Of a stretch of 7,066 nt of DNA, positions 1-6,139 are shown in pieces. The position numbers were made by a program, and so were the translations under genes. Below the pieces are notes generated by a model. It saw only the letters and a program-made list of their open reading frames with translations. It did not search any database and was not told where the DNA came from. The DNA lies in the NCBI GenBank assembly GCA_913060985.1, contig CAJXTQ010000032.1, positions 1 to 7,066 of the forward strand, in the 5' to 3' direction. Position 1 is the stretch's first letter; every line of letters begins with the position of its first letter. This stretch comes from an uncultured Micrococcales bacterium (lineage in GTDB: Bacteria > Actinomycetota > Actinomycetes > Actinomycetales > Microbacteriaceae).

Positions 1-809
1 GCTTGGTTCGAAGAAAACCAAGGAATGAAAACGAGATCGAGTTTTATCCGGATAAGGGTTTCATCCAACCCGGTGTGATTGATCAGGTCGATGCGGTTGT
101 CAACCTGGCTGGAGCACCAACCGGCAAAGTCCCCTGGGGCAAGAAATACAAAAATGAGCTGGTTAGCTCAAGGATTAACACAACCAAAACTCTGGTCGAT
201 GCGATCAACGCCTCGGCAACACCACCGAAGGTTTTGATCTCTGGATCAGCTGAAGGTATCTATGGAGATCGCGGGGATGAGCTTTTGGATGAAGAGAGCG
301 GCAAGGGAGAGGGCTTTCTATCCGACCTTGCCTTTGAATGGGAGGAAGAAGCCAAAAAGGCAAAGATTCGAGTGGTGCTTATTAGAACCACCCTTGTAAT
401 GAGCCCAACCGGTGGTGCACTTGGCAGGCTAATCCCGCTAATCAAAGCTTTCATCGGTGGACCTTTCGGAAGTGGAAAGCAGTGGCAGGCCTGGATCTCA
501 CTGGTTGATGAGGCAAGGGCGATACTGCATCTGATCGATAATGAAAAGACCTCCGGTCCCTACAATCTTGCAGCTCCGCAAAAAGCCACAATTACCGACA
601 TCATGAATGCTGTTGCTCAGGCATTCAAACGGCCCTCGTGGCTTAGGGTTCCAGGTTGGGCAATGAGGCTCTTGCTGGGCGAGGCGGCAACCGAACTTTT
701 ATTGGGTAGTAAAAAAATGACTGCCGATAAATTGTTGGCAACGGGATTTGAGTTTGCGCATCCTGATTTGGAATCAGCTGCAAACTATGTTGCTGGGAAA
801 TCTAGCTAA
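1..809 (+). CDS. TIGR01777 / YfcH-type NAD(P)-binding epimerase (5'-truncated by window edge)
   Basis: Atypical short-chain dehydrogenase of the TIGR01777 (YfcH, SDR39U1) family, presumed soluble and NAD(P)-binding; the physiological substrate is not known for the family. The frame is open to the left edge, and the first visible residues (LVRRKP) match the end of the second Rossmann strand, so the glycine-rich nucleotide loop and about 35 residues lie outside the window. The TTG at base 3 should not be taken as the start. Numbering from that codon, I see VNLAGAP (33-39), the family signature region SAEGIYGDRGDE (82-93) with Tyr87 but no YxxxK lysine, RTTLVMSPTGGAL (128-140), and GSGKQWQAWISLVDEARAI (157-174). 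The C-terminal DUF1731 domain (about 207-262) shows VPGWAMRLLLGEAATELLLG. The gene ends TAA and overlaps the convergent membrane-protein gene by 8 bp. Family assignment is firm; reaction unknown. Confidence 0.93.
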   Translation, partial: LVRRKPRNENEIEFYPDKGFIQPGVIDQVDAVVNLAGAPTGKVPWGKKYKNELVSSRINTTKTLVDAINASATPPKVLISGSAEGIYGDRGDELLDEESGKGEGFLSDLAFEWEEEAKKAKIRVVLIRTTLVMSPTGGALGRLIPLIKAFIGGPFGSGKQWQAWISLVDEARAILHLIDNEKTSGPYNLAAPQKATITDIMNAVAQAFKRPSWLRVPGWAMRLLLGEAATELLLGSKKMTADKLLATGFEFAHPDLESAANYVAGKSS

Positions 810-1347
810 CGCGACGTCTGCGCATAATTTCATCAATTGATGATTTCTGCTTTGGAAGCTCAATCACGTTTTCACTAACCGTCTTCACTGGCTCTTCAAT
901 TAGCGGCTTTGGCAGAGGGTTCGGTGTCCAACCAGCAGGTTTCTGGGAAGCAGCTTTTTTCAGTTGAGGCCTTTTTAGAAGCGATTCCAAAATCACCTCA
1001 ATCTCATGCTTGGCTTTTTTCGATAAAGCAATTGCACCGAGGCTTAGAGCAAGTGAAGCAATGCCTGCGAACAGCCAAGCAAAAGATGCCGCGATGGAAA
1101 CAAAGCTAAAAACGGATATAAGCAAAAACACTGCAAAAAATATCGCTGTTGTAACTCGGGTTCTTTGAAGTCTTGATATCTGAGTTGCAAGCGATGAGGG
1201 AACGGTATTTCTCTCAACCATCTTTGGCATTCGCTTCTCAAGCTCAACAAACTCCCTGGAGCTTGACCAGCTGGGTATGAAAAAGACCAGCCAGAGAATA
1301 GCGATCGCCATCAGCACAATGCCACTTATTCCTGCTGGGAATTCCAT
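802..1347 (-). CDS. Small membrane protein with three predicted transmembrane helices, downstream of rimJ
   Basis: Uncharacterised 181-residue membrane protein. An N-terminal hydrophobic helix (about 9-26, with W19 and the FFIPSW end) is followed by a charged cytoplasm-like stretch (30-65), then two closely spaced helices (about 67-86 and 89-108). The C-terminal tail (110-181) is basic and proline-rich, with the block GWTPNPLPKPL (138-148) and an RRRR run just before the end. No enzyme motif is visible. It follows the rimJ-like gene by 56 bp on the same strand, the same order as Rv0995-Rv0996 in M. tuberculosis, where the second gene is also an unexplained membrane protein; I infer an orthologous role and co-transcription. 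The ATG at 1347 was chosen because it opens directly onto the first helix and no Shine-Dalgarno-like sequence favours another codon. Its stop overlaps the end of the convergent epimerase gene. Confidence 0.85.
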   Translation of the reverse strand: MEFPAGISGIVLMAIAILWLVFFIPSWSSSREFVELEKRMPKMVERNTVPSSLATQISRLQRTRVTTAIFFAVFLLISVFSFVSIAASFAWLFAGIASLALSLGAIALSKKAKHEIEVILESLLKRPQLKKAASQKPAGWTPNPLPKPLIEEPVKTVSENVIELPKQKSSIDEIMRRRRVS

Positions 1348-1348
1348 A

Positions 1349-1362
1349 CCATAAAGTTATGG
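1349..1362 (-). promoter_or_regulatory. Candidate leaderless promoter -10 with an overlapping 14-bp palindrome
   Basis: On the minus strand TAACTT (TANNNT type) ends 6 nt before the ATG of the membrane-protein gene, which would place the transcription start on or next to the A of ATG, as in actinobacterial leaderless genes. No AGGA-type site precedes this ATG. The same bases form a perfect inverted repeat, CCATAA-AG-TTATGG. No convincing -35 box was found. It may be an internal promoter of the rimJ pair or chance. Confidence 0.3.
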
Positions 1363-1403
1363 CTGAAGGTTAGCCGGGTAGGTTATATCGCTCGGAGTGT
1401 TGC

Positions 1404-1979
1404 CTATCTTGCAAACCTAGCCAAAACCCCGCCTTTGGCCTCATCTCTGGTCATTCCAAAGATTTCGTGATCACGCCACTCGCCATCGATGTGAATGTAT
1501 CGATGCTTGGTTCCCTCGTGCCTAAACCCGAGTTTTTCAACAATCCGAAGGCTTGCTTTGTTTTCAGGCCGGATTGCAATCTCGGCTCTGTGTAAACCAA
1601 GTCGAATAAACATGTAGTCAACAATCAGCGCAACTGCTGTTGGAGTAATTCCTTTTCCCGCAAATTTCTCACTAATCCAGTATCCGATTGAGCCAGAGGA
1701 TACGGAACCGTAGAGAATATTGGCCACGTTTAATTGCCCCACCATTTTTCCCTTGTATTCGATGATGGCTGCGATTGCACTTCCGTCCCGATGCTGTCTT
1801 AGCAGGCTTCTAACCATTCCTTTTACATCCAGCTGTCTTGACCCTCCGGGTACGGTTGCCTCCCAGGGCTCGAGCCATTTGCGTTCGCGAAGCAAAATCT
1901 CCTCCAGCTCGCGCCAGTCTCTGAGTCTCAGCGGTCGAACTGAGACATCTTCAAAAACTAGTTTGAACGAAGCCTCCAT
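1404..1979 (-). CDS. rimJ: RimJ-like GNAT N-acetyltransferase
   Basis: GNAT-family acetyltransferase of 191 residues, predicted to move an acetyl group from acetyl-CoA to a protein N-terminus or another amine in the cytoplasm. In E. coli RimJ acetylates the N-terminus of ribosomal protein S5; the substrate in actinobacteria is unproven. Visible signs are the start VSVRPLRLRDW (12-22), the RimJ-like WLEPWEATVP (35-44), the acetyl-CoA loop region around FAGKGITPTA (105-114), and the closing motif RPENKASLRIVEKLGF (137-152), which carries the conserved Asn/Ser/Arg and the K-LGF turn. The length is normal for the family. The ATG at 1979 is preferred because the domain starts 11 residues later and no other start codon is nearby. 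There is no clear ribosome site. It heads a likely two-gene unit with the membrane protein and is divergent from fthC. Confidence 0.9.
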   Translation of the reverse strand: MEASFKLVFEDVSVRPLRLRDWRELEEILLRERKWLEPWEATVPGGSRQLDVKGMVRSLLRQHRDGSAIAAIIEYKGKMVGQLNVANILYGSVSSGSIGYWISEKFAGKGITPTAVALIVDYMFIRLGLHRAEIAIRPENKASLRIVEKLGFRHEGTKHRYIHIDGEWRDHEIFGMTRDEAKGGVLARFAR

Positions 1980-1991
1980 GCTGGCAAGATT
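1963..1991 (+). promoter_or_regulatory. Candidate fthC promoter inside the rimJ 5' coding region
   Basis: TTGAAC (1963-1968) and CAAGATT (1985-1991) are spaced about 16-17 bp apart and end 6-7 nt before the fthC ATG, which would give a nearly leaderless mRNA. On the opposite strand TACTAAT (1995-1989) could serve as a -10 for rimJ in the same spacer. Both matches to consensus are partial. The argument rests mainly on geometry: only 18 bp separate the two start codons and neither has a Shine-Dalgarno-like sequence. Confidence 0.3.
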
Positions 1992-1997
1992 AGTAGC

Positions 1998-2525
1998 ATG
2001 TCTGGCATCGAGGACGAGAAACAGGCAATTCGAAAACAGTTATTGGCTGAAAGGCACAAACGCCCCAAGCCTGCAGATTTCTCTCTTTTCGCATTGGAGC
2101 TGTTAGAAAAAACATCTGGCTTGGTTGCAAGCTATTGGTCAACTGATGCCGAGCCTGAAACCCAAAAAATCAACGATTATCTTGCAATCCGCAACCGACT
2201 GGTGCTGCCGGCGATAAGTGGACCAAACCTAATTTGGAAAAAGCCAGAGAGGTTGGTCCCCTCAAGTTTTGGAATTATGGCGCCTGTTGGAGAAATAGTG
2301 AGCCGTGATCAACTCGAGTTGGTATTGGCCCCTGCTCTGGCTGTTTCAAAAAATGGAACGCGACTTGGCAAAGGTGGCGGTTATTACGACCGAGCACTAG
2401 CTGATTTCGAAGTTGATGTCTATCCTCTGATTTTTGAATCTGAGTTTCTGGATTCCCTTCCAAAGGAGGAGCACGACATAGCGGTTCAGGGAGTCATAAC
2501 CGAAAAGGGACTGAAGGTTTTCTAG
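1998..2525 (+). CDS. fthC: 5-formyltetrahydrofolate cyclo-ligase
   Basis: Cytoplasmic enzyme (5,10-methenyltetrahydrofolate synthetase) that uses ATP to convert 5-formyltetrahydrofolate to 5,10-methenyltetrahydrofolate, returning the storage form to the active one-carbon pool. The 175-residue length is normal. The N-terminal basic helix (EKQAIRKQLLAERHKR, 7-22), the PETQKIND segment (53-60), the LVLPAI strand (68-73), LELVLAPALAVSKNG (106-120) and the nucleotide-binding signature TRLGKGGGYYDR (121-132) are all present, as is LPKEEHDIAVQGVITEKG (154-171) near the end. The ATG at 1998 fits the family N-terminus. It diverges from rimJ with an 18-bp spacer, and its TAG stop shares the palindrome CTAG with the stop of the large minus-strand gene. 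In M. tuberculosis galU and moeA1 lie between fthC and rimJ; here they do not. Confidence 0.96.
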   Translation: MSGIEDEKQAIRKQLLAERHKRPKPADFSLFALELLEKTSGLVASYWSTDAEPETQKINDYLAIRNRLVLPAISGPNLIWKKPERLVPSSFGIMAPVGEIVSRDQLELVLAPALAVSKNGTRLGKGGGYYDRALADFEVDVYPLIFESEFLDSLPKEEHDIAVQGVITEKGLKVF

Positions 2526-5500
2526 CCCCAGTGTGGGGGTCTATTGTCTAATAAATCCTGATCGTTGCTATCAAAATTTGTCTCTGTCGGCGGTTCAGGA
2601 GTGTAGGAGCTCACGCCAAGCGAATCGGCCAGACGCTTGGCAACGTTATCTGGCTCACTGAATAGCTCAAATACGTGCACTCTTCGGTATTCAAAACCAT
2701 ATTGTGACCAAACTTTTCTTGCCCCTTGCAGATAGAGCCTCCAGTCGCGGTTCATGATCTCCCAGTCGGCATCGATTAGCGCCACCTTATTTCCATAAAT
2801 TGCCAGCAGGCTGATCTCCGGGCTCGGGTTCTCAATTACTCGTACTCCTCGCTTTCTAAGCCTTGCCGCCAGGTCACTTAGAAGCGGATCTTCAGATTGG
2901 ACAAATTCGATTGAAGGCGATTGATGTCCAAGCAGTGTTCGAAGATTGGTAATTTCCTCGGATTTAGAATTTGTCGGAAGATCCTCTGCGGTGAGACAAC
3001 TTATGACAGTCAATTTCTTTCTGGCCGTTGCCACCAGATTTGCCAAGTTGGTTCCGGAATTTTCTCCGCTTAGGTCCCCAAAGCTCAGTTTCACCCGACC
3101 CTCGGGTGTAAGTGCAAAACCAAGCGAGAAAATAACGCGATCACTGACTCGGTGGTTCAGCTCGGCCAAAGAGCTGACCAAAAGCTTCTCTCTGCCGTGA
3201 GCTTCCATGAACTCTCTAAGCTCGGAAGAGTTTTTCATCTCGGCAACAAGCGCTTTCAAAATTCGCTCGGCGTGAACCTTTGAGGCACTTGCCACGGTGA
3301 GTGACAGTTCAGGGTGATTTCTTGCGTGAGAGATTACTGTTTGCACAACGGCCCTCAACTCACCATCTGCAGATTCGGTTGCGCCCTCAATGGTCGATTT
3401 AGCTCGGTTGTCTTCTGTTACGTGGACAAAATCAAAATTGGGCTTATCCAAAACCTGGTTTGCCGTCAGCTGCAACTCGAGTCTGTTCCCATAAAACTGC
3501 TGATTCAGGTAATCCCCTAGCACCTGTCCCTCTGGTCGATAGCTTCTTGAAATCGGCGAGGAGCCAAAGGCTCTTGCAGCAAAATCATAGAAGCTCTCTC
3601 TGTGGCGAGAATCAACTGAGGTCGATAATGCGATGGTGTTGAACTCCATAGTTGATGCGATTGCCGGATCGCCAAATGCAATGAGTTGCTTGGCTCTGGA
3701 AATACTTGGGACTAATTCGCTAACACCAATGCTGGCGGCATCCAAAACAATGCATGTGTCAAACTCCTCCTCATCCAAGAGTCTGGAATTTAGCTCAAGT
3801 GGCGAGCAGCTGACAACTGAGCTAAGCGCAGGCCAGATCTGGTCCGCCTGAGCTGAGATGGTTTTTAGTGAGCCCTCCTTGCGCCGCAGAAGTTCTTTTA
3901 GCTTGGCTGCTTGCTCGGTGTTGGCGATAGCTTCTTTCCATTTAGCGGACTGTTTGTGGTTGATCTTCTTTGATCCTGCCTCAATCAGCTGTTGGTTTGC
4001 GCTCTCATAGGCTGATTCCAACTTCGCAATCTGTTTGGCATCAAATTCCAAAATCTCCTGGTTTTGTTCAACCACGGCTTCAAAAGCTGATTGCCACCAG
4101 CTGAGCTGAAATTCATTTTCCAATCGATGCTTGTCTGGCTTTATCTCGGTTAGTTGATCGGCGAGCTGTTTCAGGCCAGCTGAGTCCAACTGAGCGGCGA
4201 TCTGCTTGCGATCCAGGTAACCATCCAAAATCTCTGTTTTTTCACTCAACTCCCTAAGCTTCTGAGTCAAAGACTCAAAATCCATTCTGCTTAGTAGTTC
4301 GATGTCTGGGTCAGGGTTGAGGTGTTTCTGAATCAGCGTTAAGCGATCGGCAACTCGCTCAAAGACATTTTGAACACCGGCCAGTCCAGTCGGCACACTC
4401 GGGGGCGCTTTGGTGTCTGCCAATTCATACCAAAGCTCCCTTTGTTTCTGAGCATCGACCAGGGCGTTGTGCAGATTGCCAACCTGGGTGGAAGGTCGGA
4501 GATAACTTTTTGCAAGCTTTTTAAACCTTCTTCGCTGCGCACCGCTCATTTCTTTGCGGTCTTTCCGGTTTGAGGTTGCGGTTATTAGATCACCCAGTGG
4601 TCTGTCATAAATCTCTGGTGTGAACCTATCCAAGGTTTCTCTGATTCCCACTAACAGTTTCACCTGCACCGACCAGTCCTCTACGGTCCTTGCAGGTTTC
4701 AAACTTAGATTTGAGAAATACTCCTCAAGCTGCTCCTGAGCCATCGCTAGATCCCCATCCAGCAATTCGCTAACCGCTCGAAGCGCCGCATCAATTTCCT
4801 CTTGAGAGTCAAAATTGGAGGCATACCATGGTGTGTCAGTTGGTCCAAAGCTAAATGAACCAGACTTATTTGCCTTTTTTAGAAGCGACTTTGCACTATC
4901 CGAATCTTTCAGCTGAACCAATAGATGCTCTGGGAACCGAGCGGAGTTTGTCGGCGGGGCCTCGCGAGAGCTCAGTTCACTGAGATTGTCTATGCAGTCA
5001 ATCAGTGAAACACCTAGCTCTGAATGAGGTTGGTTCAATAAGTGGAAATAACGCTGCAGGCTTTCCTCGGCAGCCAGTAGCTCAGCTCTGATTGATTCGA
5101 AATCAACGGCTTCTGCTTTTTCAAATCTGGAAATTGACCCAACGATGTCAAACCAACTGTTGTGAGCCCTGATCATCAATCCGCCAAGGTTTGCCTCGTG
5201 CAACCTCTCTGCAAGCTCATCAAGGGTCTGCCTGCGACTGGCGACAACCAGAACTCGTTTGTCTCTGTCAACAAGTGTTGACAGAGTGTTGACCACCAAT
5301 TGGGTATAACCGCAACCCGGAAGGGTTTCCACCACCACGTCGTTGTTTGCTGCAATTGAGGAGAGTATCGCTTGCTGCGTTTGATCAGCAGATAGGGCGA
5401 GCAAAGGGATTTCAGGCTTGTTTGGAGTGTTTGCGCCAGAGATTAGTCGCTGCAGCAAATCGGTTTCTTTGTAGTTTTTTGAAAGTCTCAGTTCACTTAG

Positions 5501-6088
5501 CTGTGGGGTGAAATTACCGATAACCATCGAGCGGTCAATTTCGGCAGAGGTTTCCTGCAGAATTTCGCTAAATCGATCAAGAAATCTAACTGGCAGCAAC
5601 TCCCCTTGCTTGCGAGCAAGTCTTAGTAGCTCAAGCTTGGATGGAACTATCTCAATTGACTGCAGGTAAGACAAAAGCTCTGGATTGAGAATTGGCTCAT
5701 CGGAGACAGTTATCTGGTAGTCATCACTTTTTTCACCAACCGTCACCGGCCACAGAAGAAGTGGGAAGGTCTTCTCTGCATCTGAAAATTTCGCCACACC
5801 CGCTGCCAAGAAGCATGAGTCTAGGCCGAAATCGCGATACAGATATTCAGCTTTTTCCTTGATTCGACGCATTGCCGAATTGGATCTTCCTTGGGCAATT
5901 CCATCTCGAATCAGGTTTGAAATGCGAGTAGTTCTAGCAGCCACCAACTGCGCAAGGCCCGACGGGTGCGCCCTGGTTAGATCGACATGCGAAAAACTGG
6001 AAAGCTCAAAACTGGCGAGTGGATTCCGTCCGCCAAGTTCTGAGAGCTCTTCCTGCCAACGCTGCCATTGCTGAAAGATTTCACTCAC
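2522..6088 (-). CDS. Large DUF4011 - SF1 helicase - Vsr-like nuclease protein with degenerate catalytic motifs (pseudo-helicase)
   Basis: A protein of 1188 residues with an unbroken frame. The N-terminal domain (1-220) resembles DUF4011: W-EELSELGGRNPLASF (11-27) and FPLLLWPVTV (108-117). The helicase core begins at about 230 with a retained Q-motif (DQTQQA, 235-240) and motif Ia (RVLVVASRRQTLDELAERL, 278-296). The Walker A position reads TLPGCGYT (255-262), with Tyr261 replacing the nucleotide-binding lysine. A long, charged, coiled-coil-prone insert fills about 330-765. Motif II is DAAS (783-786) instead of DEAS; motif III is GDPAI (806-810) without its Gln; motif VI is ATAR (1020-1023) instead of TRAR. 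The motif IV region SYRPEGQVLGDYLNQQFY (849-866) is kept. The C-terminus (1068-1158) resembles the MTES_1575/Vsr-like nuclease fold with weak acidic residues. The GTG start at 6088 is chosen because AGGA lies 7 nt upstream and a TAG four codons upstream blocks extension. ATP hydrolysis and DNA cutting are unlikely; a structural or regulatory role is inferred. Confidence 0.85.
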   Translation of the reverse strand: MSEIFQQWQRWQEELSELGGRNPLASFELSSFSHVDLTRAHPSGLAQLVAARTTRISNLIRDGIAQGRSNSAMRRIKEKAEYLYRDFGLDSCFLAAGVAKFSDAEKTFPLLLWPVTVGEKSDDYQITVSDEPILNPELLSYLQSIEIVPSKLELLRLARKQGELLPVRFLDRFSEILQETSAEIDRSMVIGNFTPQLSELRLSKNYKETDLLQRLISGANTPNKPEIPLLALSADQTQQAILSSIAANNDVVVETLPGCGYTQLVVNTLSTLVDRDKRVLVVASRRQTLDELAERLHEANLGGLMIRAHNSWFDIVGSISRFEKAEAVDFESIRAELLAAEESLQRYFHLLNQPHSELGVSLIDCIDNLSELSSREAPPTNSARFPEHLLVQLKDSDSAKSLLKKANKSGSFSFGPTDTPWYASNFDSQEEIDAALRAVSELLDGDLAMAQEQLEEYFSNLSLKPARTVEDWSVQVKLLVGIRETLDRFTPEIYDRPLGDLITATSNRKDRKEMSGAQRRRFKKLAKSYLRPSTQVGNLHNALVDAQKQRELWYELADTKAPPSVPTGLAGVQNVFERVADRLTLIQKHLNPDPDIELLSRMDFESLTQKLRELSEKTEILDGYLDRKQIAAQLDSAGLKQLADQLTEIKPDKHRLENEFQLSWWQSAFEAVVEQNQEILEFDAKQIAKLESAYESANQQLIEAGSKKINHKQSAKWKEAIANTEQAAKLKELLRRKEGSLKTISAQADQIWPALSSVVSCSPLELNSRLLDEEEFDTCIVLDAASIGVSELVPSISRAKQLIAFGDPAIASTMEFNTIALSTSVDSRHRESFYDFAARAFGSSPISRSYRPEGQVLGDYLNQQFYGNRLELQLTANQVLDKPNFDFVHVTEDNRAKSTIEGATESADGELRAVVQTVISHARNHPELSLTVASASKVHAERILKALVAEMKNSSELREFMEAHGREKLLVSSLAELNHRVSDRVIFSLGFALTPEGRVKLSFGDLSGENSGTNLANLVATARKKLTVISCLTAEDLPTNSKSEEITNLRTLLGHQSPSIEFVQSEDPLLSDLAARLRKRGVRVIENPSPEISLLAIYGNKVALIDADWEIMNRDWRLYLQGARKVWSQYGFEYRRVHVFELFSEPDNVAKRLADSLGVSSYTPEPPTETNFDSNDQDLLDNRPPHWG
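2526..2538 (+). terminator. Candidate weak terminator just after fthC
   Basis: CCCCA-GTG-TGGGG is a perfect 5-bp GC-rich stem with a 3-nt loop starting one base after the fthC stop, followed by a T-rich but interrupted run (TCTATTGTCT). It lies inside the final codons (PPHWG) of the convergent gene. The stem is short, so this may simply be coding sequence. Confidence 0.3.
3731..3742 (-). other. Degenerate Walker B (helicase motif II): DAAS instead of DEAS
   Basis: Residues 783-786 read D-A-A-S within a context typical of the family (CIVLDAASIGVSELVPSISR, then AKQLIAFGDP). The glutamate that activates water for ATP hydrolysis is Ala784. The next motif, GDPxQ, is GDPAI (3659-3673), also missing its polar residue. 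Confidence 0.82.
5303..5326 (-). other. Degenerate Walker A (helicase motif I) in the large protein
   Basis: Codons 255-262 of the large gene spell TLPGCGYT where superfamily 1 helicases have GPPGTGKT or GPPGTGKS. The lysine codon position (5306-5308) is TAT, Tyr. The surrounding context (VVVE before, QLVVNTL after) still fits the family, so the alignment is secure and the loss of the lysine is real in this sequence. Confidence 0.85.
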
Positions 6089-6095
6089 ATCGGCA

Positions 6096-6099
6096 TCCT
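6096..6099 (-). promoter_or_regulatory. Ribosome binding site AGGA fixing the GTG start of the large gene
   Basis: AGGA on the minus strand lies 7 nt before the GTG at 6088. An ATG at 6090-6088 overlaps but is out of frame and stops immediately (ATGTGA). The in-frame TAG at 6100-6098 precludes any longer protein. The spacing equals that of the 32-residue gene just upstream. Confidence 0.65.
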
Positions 6100-6139
6100 A
6101 GCTAGCCAAGGCCTCCAGTTAGCTGAGGCTTGCCTAGCT
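6100..6139 (-). terminator. Long hairpin between the small gene's stop and the large gene's ribosome site
   Basis: Arms 6100-6115 and 6125-6139 pair over 14 base pairs with one mismatch and one bulged base around a 9-nt loop. On the minus strand the hairpin starts immediately after the TAA of the 32-residue gene and ends immediately before the AGGA of the large gene. No T-run follows on the minus strand (AGGATGCC), so it is not a textbook intrinsic terminator; on the plus strand it is followed by TTTAG. It could end the flavoprotein transcript, only partly attenuate read-through, or protect the 3' end of a processed mRNA. Confidence 0.55.

Noticed and set aside
3..5. TTG at base 3 as the start codon of the epimerase gene
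   Set aside because: The protein family begins with a glycine-rich Rossmann loop that is missing here, and the first residues match the middle of the N-terminal domain; the gene is cut by the window edge.
909..1109. Plus-strand open frame of 66 codons inside the membrane-protein gene
   Set aside because: It lies wholly antisense to a well-supported gene, has no recognisable domain, and its composition is that expected of a frame shadow.
1348..1403. A tRNA or small RNA in the gap between rimJ and the membrane-protein gene
   Set aside because: At 56 bp it is too short for a tRNA, and no cloverleaf-like arms or T-loop sequence could be found.
1720..2106. Plus-strand open frame of 128 codons spanning the rimJ and fthC starts
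   Set aside because: It is antisense to rimJ and out of frame with fthC, both of which have clear family motifs; the product is serine/leucine-rich shadow sequence.
4339..4573. Overlapping short frames on both strands within the large protein
   Set aside because: They lie in the coiled-coil insert of an intact 1188-residue frame and show no ribosome site or domain.
5303..5326. Sequencing error as the explanation for the lost Walker A lysine
   Set aside because: Independent replacements in motifs II, III and VI, with no frame disruption, make a single base-calling error an insufficient explanation.
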